A stretch of 54,518 nt of DNA from Candidatus Burkholderia humilis (GTDB lineage Bacteria; Pseudomonadota; Gammaproteobacteria; Burkholderiales; Burkholderiaceae). Location: contig LFMX01000030.1 of assembly GCA_001184405.1 (NCBI GenBank), forward strand, positions 1 through 54,518, written 5' to 3'. The position numbers and the translations under genes are program-made. The notes under the pieces were generated by a model, which had not been told where the DNA came from, ran no database searches, and saw nothing but the letters and a program-made list of their open reading frames with translations. Of this stretch, positions 46,454 through 54,518 are shown piece after piece (the stretch's first letter is position 1; every line of letters begins with the position of its first letter).

Positions 46454-47839
46454 TCAGCAACCGCTCGCCTGATTGAGCGTCAAGTGTTTGGTCTCCGGCG
46501 CCCACGCAATCGACACGATCATCCCGATCACCAACACGGCGACCAGCGCGAGCATCGTCATCTGCACACCGGCTTGCGCGATACCGATCGGCAGCAGGAA
46601 CGTGCCGATCGCCGATCCCAACCGGCTGCACGCGATCGACAAGCCCACGCCGCACGCCCGCGCCTCGGTCGGAAAGCACTCCGGCGGAAACAAGCCGACG
46701 AGATTCGAAAACGCCGACATCGTGAGCGTGAAGATGCCGAACGCGACGATCATCGCCAGCGGCGCCGATGCGGGTGCCGCAGCGAGTGCGAACAGCGCAA
46801 GCGCATACACCGCGAACGAGCCGATCAAAAACGACCGGCGTGACAGTTTGATCGTTAGCCAGATGCCGAGCAGCGCGCCCAGCACAAGAAACGCATTCAG
46901 CAGCAAATCCGCGCCCGACCCTTCGCTCAGATTGATCGCCTTCAGAAGGCTCGGCAGGAACGTGTAGATCGCGAAATACGGAATTACGAGGCACACGAAA
47001 AACGCGCAATTGAAGATGGTGCGGCGAATGAGGTCCGGCTTGAATAGCCGCGAGAAACCGCCCGGTCCCGAAAAATGCTCGCCCGAATCCGCTTCCAGCA
47101 CGACGTTCGGCCCGAAATGTTTGCGCACGATCCGGTTCGCTTCCTCCACGCGCCCTTGGCCAACGAGCCAGCGCGGCGATTCCGGCGTTCCCATCCGCAA
47201 AATCAGCACGATCAGCGCAGGCACGCCGGCCGAAGCGAGCAGCCAGTGCCACGCATCCGGCGATGCATCGGCGTAATGCATGCCGAGCACGTTCGCGACC
47301 ACATAGCCGATCGTCTAGATCACGCTGAACGAGCCCAGCAAGGTTCCGCGATGCTTGCGCGGCGAGAATTCCGCGAGAATCGCGTGACCGACGGCGAAAT
47401 CGCCGCCCATGCCGAAGCCGATCAACACACGCAAGGCAACGAGCATCGCGGGCGTGGTCGCGTAAAACTGCGCGAACGCCGCCACGGTGACGATCACGAA
47501 GCTCAGCAGGAAAATCTTCTGGCGGCCGAGTCTGTCGGACAGCCAGCCGAACACCAGACTGCCGAGAAAAATGCCGATCAGCGCGGACGAACCGAGCAGG
47601 CCTATCGACAGCGCATCGAGCGGAATTTGCTTGTTGAGCGAGCAGAGCGCGTAGCCGATGGTGCCGGGCGCATAACCTTCGGTGAAATGCGCGCCGAAGG
47701 TCAGTCCGGCGATTTTGACGTGAAAGCGGTTGAGCGGCACATCGTCGAGCGTGACGCGGTTCGTGTTGGCGCTGGCGGGCGCCGCAGTGTCATGAGCGTC
47801 GTGAGTGAGCGCGTCGGCGCTCAGGCTTTGCGTATCCAA
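46454..47839 (-). pseudogene. MFS transporter (aromatic acid/sugar:H+ type), single TAG
   Basis: About 461 residues in one frame interrupted only by TAG at 47315-47317. Before it: MDTQSLSADALTH, FHVKIAGLTFGAHFTEGYAPG, the MFS motif LVFGWLSDRLGRQK, FGMGGDFAVGHAILAEFSPRKHRGTLLGSFSVI. After it: TIGYVVANVLGMHYADASPDAWHWLLASAG and six more helices to NQASGC. Homologues have Trp at the stop (SVIWTIGYVV), so TGG has become TAG. No other lesion was seen, unlike neighbours. It is the last gene of the fae operon. An amber suppressor would restore it; otherwise it is dead. Confidence 0.88.
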
Positions 47840-47928
47840 GGTATCTCCTCCATGTCGGACTGCGGAAAACCGCGCACGCGATGGCGTTATGGTCGTTCGT
47901 TCGTGCGTGCGCGGCTGAAGCGATGAAC

Positions 47929-49340
47929 TCAGCGGCCGAGACCGCCCATCATCATGTACTTGAGTTCCATGTACTCATCGAGGCCGTACTTCGATCCTTC
48001 GCCGCCGAGTCCCGACTGCTTCACGCCGCCGAAGGGCGCGACTTCCGTCGAGATGATTCCCTCGTTGATGCCGACCATGCCGCTTTCCAGCGCCTGCGCC
48101 ACGCGCGGCCGAGATCGCGCGTATAAAAGTACGCGGACAGGCCGAAGGGTGAATCGTTGGCGGCGCGGATCACGTCGTCTTCCGTCTCGAAACGAAAGCA
48201 CGCGGCGACCGGACCAAAGGTTACCGGACCAAAGGTTTCTTCCTCGCCGATGAGCATCGACGGCGCCATCGCCGTGAGCACGGTCGGCTCGTAGAACGTG
48301 CCGCCGAGCGCGTGCGGCTTGCCGCCGGTCAGCACTTTCGCGCCTTTCTGCACGGCGTCGGCCACATGCGTCTGGACTTTTTTCAGCGTGGCTTCGTTGA
48401 TGAGCGGTCCCTGATCGAATGGACCTTCGAGGCCGTTGCCCACGCGCAGTTTGTGCGCCGCGCGCGCCTGCGTGAACGCATCATAGACGCCCGCCTGCAC
48501 GTAGAAGCGGTTCACGCACACGCACGTCTGGCCCGTGTTGCGAAATTTCGATGCCATTGCGCCTTGCACCGCGGCATCGATATCGGCGTCGTCGAACACG
48601 ATGAACGGCGCGTTGCCGCCGAGTTCGAGCGACAGCTTTTTCAACGTGTCCGCCGATTGCTTTGCGAGCAGTTTGCCCATGCGCGTCGAGCCGGTGAACG
48701 ACAGCTTGCGCACATTGGGCGATGCCGTCAGCACATCGCCGATGGCGACCGCATCGCCGGACACGATGTTGAACACGCCCGCCGGAATGCCCGCCTCTTC
48801 GGCGAGCACGGACAGCGCGAACGCGGACAGCGGCGTTTCTTCCGAGGGCTTGAGAACCATCGTGCAGCCCGCGGCGAGCGCGGGACCGGCCTTGCGCGTG
48901 ATCATCGCGAGCGGAAAATTCCAAGGCGTGATGGCCGCGACGACGCCCACCGGTTCCTTCGTCACGACGATCTGCGAGTCCGGACGCGGGCTCGGAATGA
49001 CATCGCCGTACGCGCGTTTTGCTTCTTCCGCGAACTATTCGAAGAAGCTCGCCGCATACGCCACTTCGCCGAGCGCTTCGGCAAGCGGCTTGCCTTGTTC
49101 GCGCGTAAGCATCAGTTCGCCCCAGCGCTTCACGCGTGCACCGTGTTCCTTCGCGGTCAGCGCGCGCCACGCGGGGAACGCCTTCTTTGCGGCAACCACT
49201 GCGAGCGTCGTTTCTTCCGCGCCGCCGCGTGCGACTTGCGCGATCACATCGCCGGTTGCGGCATTGCGCACGGCGTAGGTGTCGGCGCTTTCGTGCCATG
49301 CGCCGTCGATATAGTGCTTCGTCTGCAAGAGCTCTTTCAT
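47929..49340 (-). pseudogene. gabD: Succinate-semialdehyde dehydrogenase-like ALDH, TAG, frameshift, duplication
   Basis: Starts MKELLQTKHYIDGAWHESAD, overlapping the previous stop by 4 bp. About ten residues are missing in frame between GELML and TREQGKPLAEALGEV. TAG at 49035-49037 replaces the Trp of SFFEWFAEEAKR. Then come [21 protein letters not shown], the catalytic Glu LELGGNAPF and Cys in [13 protein letters not shown] 15-bp tandem duplication (48208-48237) doubles TFGPV. A 2-base GC insertion near 48110 breaks the frame; [29 protein letters not shown] continues to 47929. GabD normally oxidises succinate semialdehyde; here the operon suggests another aldehyde is possible. Confidence 0.9.
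48208..48237 (+). repeat. 15-bp perfect tandem duplication in the gabD-like gene
   Basis: ACCGGACCAAAGGTT occurs twice without mismatch. In frame; repeats TFGPV near the conserved EETFGPV motif, where homologues have one copy. Confidence 0.92.
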
Positions 49341-50373
49341 GCCGCGTGCTCCAGTGCGTTCTCGAACGCGCCTTGCGCCGCACGCGATTCACGTGCGATG
49401 CGCTTGCCCGCCGTGTAATCGTTGATCAGATCGCACGGCGTGTAGTTGCGCTCGAGTTCGTGGAGTTCGTCGGCGTCGAGCTTCGTGTCGAGCACGGCGA
49501 GGGCGCTATCGAATTGCGCGGGCGTGTCCGCGCCGACGAGCATCGACGAAATGCCGGGACGCGACAGCACCCACGCCTGCGCGATCTGCGCGGGCGTCAC
49601 GCCGCGCCGCGCAGATCGCGCGCGACCGATGCCGAAATCTCCGGCGATGCGTGATCGCCATACATTTGCGCGGTGAAGAAATCAGTCTGATTGCGCGTGG
49701 ACTTGGCATCCGACGTGAGCAGACCGCGCGCGAGCGGACTGAACACCGACACGCCCACGCCCTGATCGATGCAGTACGGAATCATCTCGCGCTCTTCCTC
49801 GCGATACGCCACGTTCAGCTGCAACTGCATGTTGATCGGCTTGTGCCAGCCGTGCTGCTCGCACGCCTGCATGATCTTGGCGAACTGCCACGTGTACATG
49901 GTCGATACGCCGATATAACGCGCCTTGCCCGCGCGCACGATATCGTCGAGCGCATGCAGGGTTTCTTCGACGGGCGTGTTCACATCGAAGTAATGCAGCA
50001 TGTAGACATCGACGTAATCCATGCCCAGACGCTTCAACGATCCGTCGATGCCGTCCATGATGTGCTTGCGCGAATGGCCGCCAGCGTTCTGGTACGCGCC
50101 CATGTCGTAGCCGACCTTGGTCGTCACGACGATTTCCTCGCGGCGCGCAAGCCGCTTCAGAATGCGGCCGACGGCTTCTTTGCCCACGCCCGTCGAATAA
50201 AAATCCGCCAGATCGATGAAGTTCACGCCGTGATCGAGCGCGTGTTTGACGATCGGCTCGCTTTGCGCTTCATCGAAAATCCACGGCTTCCATTGCGGCG
50301 TGCCCATGTTCATGGTGCCGAGGCACAGACGCGACACTTTCAGGCCCGACTAGCCGAGACGCACATAGTCCAT
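49337..50373 (-). pseudogene. Aldo/keto reductase, TAG near start and frameshift
   Basis: ATG 50373 gives MDYVRLG, then TAG at 50350-50352, then SGLKVSRLCLGTMNMGTPQW, the usual AKR start. Family residues follow: NFIDLADFYSTG (Asp, Tyr), VVTTKVG (Lys), DVYMLHYFD (His), the NADPH-binding end SVFSPLARGLLTSD. A frame break near 49600 moves VTPAQIAQAWVLSRPGISSMLVG to another frame ending at 49337. What residue the TAG replaced is uncertain (Arg, Asn, Lys or Gln occur). It overlaps gabD (ATGA). An internal start after the TAG would lose only the first strand, but the frameshift remains. Confidence 0.88.
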
Positions 50374-50385
50374 TTGTCCGTCTCC

Positions 50386-50895
50386 TTACTTCTTCGGCGT
50401 GTAGAACGGATTCGACACATCGCGCGCGGCCTTGAACACGGCTTCCTTGCACGGCAACCCTTCCATCGCGGCGATGATCGCGTTCTTGCACGCGCGATAG
50501 TTGTTCTCGAACACGGTGTCGAGATCGTCGGTTTTCGGATTGACCCAGTTCGCGCTCACGATGACCCAGTCGTTTTCCGCTTCGGGCGGCAGCGTGCCGT
50601 TTTTGAGCGATTCCGCCACCGCTTTCGCGATACCCGCCTGCGATGCGCCCCAGGTCGCGTTGCCGTGGAAATCGCCGTCGATCTGCGCCTTGTTGACGTA
50701 CAGCGTGAGCGGCTTGGTCAGCACGCCCGGCTGCGCGATCACGACGAACGGCGCGTGCCCGACGGACGGCGTCGCGAGCGCGGTCGCGAAAGCCTGACCG
50801 GCGAGACCGTTGCGCGGTCCGACCAGCACGTTGATGTGCGCGAGATTGACGCCCGGGCCTTCGAAGCCTTCGCCGATAAACAGATTCTTTTCCAT
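50386..50895 (-). CDS. fae: Formaldehyde-activating enzyme
   Basis: 169 residues, intact. Fae condenses formaldehyde with tetrahydromethanopterin in the cytosol, the entry to formaldehyde oxidation and detoxification. Family motifs: MEKNLFIGEGFEGPG, the catalytic His20 in NLAHINVLVGPRNG, and later VVIAQPGVLTKPLTLYVNKAQI and ENNYRACKNAIIAAMEG. It heads a leftward operon with an aldo/keto reductase, an aldehyde dehydrogenase and an MFS transporter, all broken. Whether H4MPT pathway genes exist elsewhere cannot be seen here. GGAG-like site upstream (CAGGAGAAC). Confidence 0.92.
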   Translation of the reverse strand: MEKNLFIGEGFEGPGVNLAHINVLVGPRNGLAGQAFATALATPSVGHAPFVVIAQPGVLTKPLTLYVNKAQIDGDFHGNATWGASQAGIAKAVAESLKNGTLPPEAENDWVIVSANWVNPKTDDLDTVFENNYRACKNAIIAAMEGLPCKEAVFKAARDVSNPFYTPKK

Positions 50896-51248
50896 TGCCT
50901 CGTGTTCTCCTGATTTCGAATTCGGCCACCGTCAAAGGTGGATGGCGCATTCTGCGGCGGGCCTCGCGAGGGCGGGAATCGATGATTTCTGAGGATGGGT
51001 GTGAGGTTGAATCAACTCCGGGTTGACCCGAATGCGCGAGATTTGTGCGCGTTCGGAACCTTCCTAAGCATCCGATAAGGTTTGATCCTGACAATGTTCG
51101 TGCGAACGTGGAGTCCGTATTTCGTATTTCTCATACCTTCCGCGACAGACCAACATTGCAGGGGAATAACGCGCATGCGACATCGTTTGAGTCTTGGCCG
51201 GCGGCGAATCATCGCGACGCCGGGGACCGCGGATTGCGGGTGTTGACC
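50896..51248. other. Intergenic region between divergent fae and PPTase remnant
   Basis: A gene-free 353 bp that must contain the fae promoter. One small palindrome, TCAAC-TCCGG-GTTGA near 51010, could be a regulator site. No clear promoter or RNA element was recognised. Confidence 0.4.
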
Positions 51249-51915
51249 ATGCTCGCCACGCCTGACATGCCTTTGCCGTTCGATATCGACGATGACGTTT
51301 CCTGGCAGCACCACGATCTCGCCAAGGCGCAGACCTGATCCGCCGGCCGCCCGCGCCGGGCAAAGTCTGCGTATGGCTCGTGCCGAGTGAGTTCCGGTTT
51401 GCGTCGACATCGAATATTGGAAGCTGGCTGAATGTGGCCGAGCGTAGGCGCGCGCGGCACTATCCGAATTCGGCGATCGACCGACGCTTCGGCGTCGCGC
51501 GCGCGACGCTGCGGCTCGTGCTGTCGCATATGCTCGATTGCGCGCCGGCCGAAGTCGGCATGGTGGACGGGCCGGACGAGCGCGTGATTGTCACTGATCC
51601 GCGCGGGCGCGGCGAACTCGGTGTAGATGTCGCGTATTCGGGGATCTGGATCGTGATTGCGGTGGCATCGGCGAAAATTGGGCTTGGGCTGACGATCGAG
51701 CCGGCCGATGCGGGCGATGCAGCGCGTCAGGAAACGTGGGAAGAAGTCGCGCGCATCGGTCAAGCGCGGACGCAGCGCGGTAAGACTGAGTCCACCGACT
51801 GGCACGGCCTCGTCCTGCCGATGCCCGGCGAGATTCGCGGCATCGTCGCGGTGGATCGGCCGGTCGAGCGCGTGCTGGCGTTCGGCTGGGAGCGCCCGGT
51901 CAGGCGACTGATGCA
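51249..51915 (+). pseudogene. Sfp-type 4'-phosphopantetheinyl transferase remnant
   Basis: The first part MLATPDMPLPFDIDDDVSWQ is followed by a frame break near 51333. The next frame gives KVCVWLVPSEFRFASTSN, then AERRRARHYPNSAIDRRFGVARATLRLVLSHML, the typical Sfp region before the ACP and CoA site. The GVDIE Mg site is altered (KIGLGLTIEPADAG), the FNxSHS motif reads VDVAYSG, and the conserved WxxKE segment is missing, probably deleted. It runs into the fae-like remnant. Such enzymes prime carrier proteins of NRPS, PKS or fatty acid synthases. Family call is moderate because it is so decayed. Confidence 0.6.
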
Positions 51916-52378
51916 ATGCCCAAAATTCTTATCGGACGGGTTGATGGTCCGGTCGGTGCGGCGTTTGCCAATATGATGGCGCAGTCCAAAGGACACACCG
52001 CGATGTTCGCCATTCGCGCCTGCAATCAAATGGTGCGACCTGCAACGATGATGGTTCCCAAGGTCACGCTGAAGGATATGGTGAATATCGAATTTTTTGG
52101 AGGGGTGGTGCAGTCGGCGACTGCGGACGCTATTGTGGATTGTCTTTTATCGAAGGGATTTTGCCTAAGGATCAGGCAATGATCTTTGCATTATTAGTCT
52201 AGTTTGGATCGATCCACGGTGTGCTACGGACGCTAATCTTGATAAGAAAGATATGTACCGGACTAACTATGAAGCCACTAAGCTTGCTATCTCACGGGCT
52301 ATGAAGAATGAGCCTTTTGTCGAGAAGTTGATCGCGAATCGGCATAAGGTTAAGCATGATATGGATGATTGGAGTTGA
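51916..52378 (+). pseudogene. Second formaldehyde-activating enzyme homologue, decayed
   Basis: Starts MPKILIGRVDGPVGAAFANM. Homologues have about 15 more residues between LIG and GPVG, holding the catalytic His (EVAHID), so an in-frame deletion removed the active base. It continues MVRPATMMVPKVTLKDMVNI and FFGGVVQSATADAIVDCLLS. A frame break near 52165 leads to GILPKDQAMIFALLV, and another near 52200 to WIDPRCATDANLDKKDMYRT and the end NRHKVKHDMDDWS at 52376-52378. The second half is visibly A+T rich for this genome. A divergent paralogue of the intact fae 1 kb away. Confidence 0.78.
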
Positions 52379-52412
52379 TGTCTTTTTTTTGCTGCGGCTG
52401 CTGTTTTCTTGC

Positions 52413-52443
52413 TTTTTATTCAGTAGCCGCCTTCCCGGCGGGG
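52413..52443 (+). repeat. Dispersed 31-bp repeat, copy 2
   Basis: TTTTTATTCAGTAGCCGCCT and the next 11 bases match the copy at 32876-32906 at 28 of 31 positions. Immediately followed by a long hairpin. Confidence 0.65.
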
Positions 52444-52477
52444 GATCACTTTCTTTGCTGCTGCAAAGAAAGTGATC
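52444..52477. repeat. 15-bp perfect inverted repeat
   Basis: GATCACTTTCTTTGC (52444-52458), loop TGCT, GCAAAGAAAGTGATC (52463-52477). This motif is typical of a repeat family found between genes in Burkholderia-type genomes (recalled, not searched). No protein is supported although an open frame of 106 codons crosses it. Confidence 0.7.
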
Positions 52478-52706
52478 AAAGAAAGCAGCTTTTCAACCAC
52501 GCATGCAGCATGCCTTGGGTGATGGGTTTTCTCCATTCTGTGGGTCCAGTAGAGAGTGCCCTCATAGTCCATTCGGGTCCTGGCACCCATGCGATCCGTG
52601 CTTTCTCGCCTACCGCGGTAACGGTCCCCTTCGGCTTACTCCGGCCTGCTTCGCGGCCGGTGTCGGTCCGTTTGGGAAACCGGCAGTGAATCACGGAAGC
52701 GTGCTT
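52478..52706. other. Non-coding stretch after the dispersed repeat
   Basis: Together with the two repeats this fills 52379-52706. Open frames on both strands have odd composition (many Cys and Pro) and no recognisable domain. It probably belongs to the same repeat family as 52413-52477. Confidence 0.45.
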
Positions 52707-53247
52707 TTATGCGGCAACGTTTTGTCGCTGTTCGGCAGTACCTTTGCTTGGGCTTCTGGGGACTCTCTTCGTTGTGGTTTGTGTTGCGCTCGCGGCAGTC
52801 TTTCGCAGCGCCGCTGCGCGGTGTGGCGATTTCGCGACTTGTTTTGTCGTTGCCTTCTTTGGTTTCTGTGTGCGGCGCTCGACCGCCGGGAAAGCAAGGT
52901 CCTCGGCATTAAGCTTGAAATCGACGTGTACGGCGTCGTACGGGAATTCGATCGTGCCAAGTTCCGCCCACTCAACAAGGCCTTCATCGATCAGCACCGT
53001 CACCGCGATGAACCCCTTTGATGTTCCGTCCAAGACGTCTCGCTAACTCTCGGATCGACATTGCACTTGCGCCCGTCATCACGCGGATGATGTGCCAGCG
53101 TGGCGTCGTAAAAGTCTCGAAGAGCACCTCGGGCGTGGCGTAAGAGAAGCGGCACGCCTCCTTTTGAGCTTCGCCGGTTCTCACGTGTTCAAGGACTTGT
53201 TCAAAGAATTCGTCAAGCGGAGCAATGCTGATTCTCGCTGTTCTCAT
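52707..53247 (-). pseudogene. TumA-like antitoxin/HTH regulator, frameshifted, with basic tail
   Basis: MRTARISIAPLDEFFEQVLE, then TPEVLFETFTTPRWHIIRVM and the winged helix MSIRELARRLGRNIKGVHR. Two bases are missing near 53018; the next frame continues VTVLIDEGLVEWAELGTIEFPYDAVHVDF, the usual end of this family. After that the frame stays open through a Lys/Thr/Arg-rich tail (KPKKATTKQVAKSPHRAA) not typical of the family, perhaps a fused or read-through segment. Its ATG overlaps the tumE stop (ATGA). The family is the antitoxin partner of DUF6516 (TumE-type) toxins. Confidence 0.68.
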
Positions 53248-53558
53248 TTGGACCTCCATCTATTCCAAATCTTGACGTCCGCTCGGAAGTCGATAATCAA
53301 TTGTTCGACCGATTCGAAGTCGTACGGCGTTTCAGTGTCGATGAAATGGTGATGGTCGCCCTTGCCCCGTTCGTTGTCGTACCGTAGAACGCAATGTCCC
53401 TATACGACATAGGCAAGGCGGTATTTATATGGATGCATACAGCCTGGAATCCCCAGCAGCAACCTCCACAACCTCCAAACAATTAGATGTGCGAACCCAG
53501 CCTGCGAGATACCCTCGCGGCATCTTAAGATCAAGACCGCTCTCCTCTGTTGGAGCAT
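53244..53558 (-). pseudogene. TumE-like toxin (DUF6516), in-frame TAG
   Basis: MLQQRRAVLILRCREGISQA, then AHLIVWRLWRLLLGIPG, HPYKYRLAYVV, TAG at 53400-53402, then GHCVLRYDNERGKGDHHHFI and FESVEQLIIDFRADVKIWNRW to TGA 53244-53246. LRYDNERGKGDH is the conserved motif of the family and lies after the stop, so any product lacks it. The residue lost to the stop is not known. Its start codon lies inside a perfect inverted repeat. It is the second toxin gene in this window, after hicA, to be inactivated. Confidence 0.66.
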
Positions 53559-53595
53559 TTGACAACGCATGAAAGTGTTGTCAAATGCTCCAACA
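53548..53595. promoter_or_regulatory. 19-bp perfect inverted repeat over the tumE-like start
   Basis: TGTTGGAGCATTTGACAAC (53548-53566), 10-base spacer, GTTGTCAAATGCTCCAACA (53577-53595). The toxin ATG (53558, minus strand) lies within one arm. It could be the TumA operator or an RNA hairpin that hides the toxin start. No T run follows, so terminator use is unlikely. Confidence 0.75.

Positions 53596-54518
<923 letters not shown>

Noticed and set aside
52369..52689. 106-residue protein rich in Cys and Pro
   Set aside because: It crosses the dispersed repeat and the perfect hairpin and has no domain; probably non-coding repeat DNA.
35879..53402. TAG reassigned to tryptophan throughout the genome
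   Set aside because: scpA ends naturally in TAG, and most TAG-bearing genes also have frameshifts. Ordinary decay explains the data; kept only as a testable alternative.

Overview
The window is high-GC DNA from a Burkholderiaceae betaproteobacterium, most like Caballeronia, Paraburkholderia or Burkholderia. The basis is recalled family resemblance (MetG, DUF3460-ScpA-PanC-PanD order, SCPU and chaperone-usher pilins, Fae, OmpA lipoproteins), not a search. No tRNA, rRNA, CRISPR array or complete insertion sequence was seen.

The main feature is a sharp division between intact housekeeping genes and decaying accessory genes. Intact genes include an Orn/Lys/Arg decarboxylase, dcd, apbC, metG, tamB-tamA, DUF3460, scpA, panC, panD, cobQ, cobU, cbiB, cobC, btuF-like, one fae and the start of katG. 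About twenty other loci carry frameshifts, short deletions, tandem duplications or in-frame stops. This looks like real, fairly recent genome erosion, as in a host-restricted or symbiotic lineage. The lifestyle is inferred.

Layout: 1-1005 broken SCPU pilin. 1025-5826 decarboxylase, dcd, SodC-like lipoprotein, apbC. 6079-7573 broken OmpA lipoprotein, then hicAB with a destroyed toxin and an intact antitoxin. 7715-9844 metG. 9930-17144 decaying chaperone-usher fimbrial operon read leftwards: pilin, broken chaperone, broken usher, pilin fragment, pilin, second usher fragment, tip adhesin. 17145-23063 tamB-tamA. 23416-25792 DUF3460, scpA, panC, panD. 25863-27615 exported DUF4440 protein, broken ParA-like ATPase, thioesterase. 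27609-32872 late cobalamin genes with an odd tandem repeat. 32876-33032 a dispersed repeat and the 3' end of a group II intron.

33067-37828 broken hydrolase, outer-membrane protein, dead two-component system, broken porin. 38115-45787 sugar-acid type catabolic cluster (broken ALDH and MFS, intact enolase-superfamily enzyme and GMC oxidoreductase, one intact and one broken LysR regulator). 45898-46410 intact OmpA lipoprotein. 46454-50895 a leftward operon of fae, aldo/keto reductase, aldehyde dehydrogenase and MFS transporter, with all but fae broken. 51249-52378 remnants of an Sfp-type phosphopantetheinyl transferase and a second Fae homologue. 52413-53595 dispersed repeat, hairpin and a broken TumE/TumA-like toxin-antitoxin pair with a perfect 19-bp inverted repeat at the toxin start. 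54057 to the end: 5' part of katG.

The in-frame stops are six TAG and one TGA. At least four TAGs sit where Trp is expected. Amber recoding is unlikely because scpA ends naturally in TAG.
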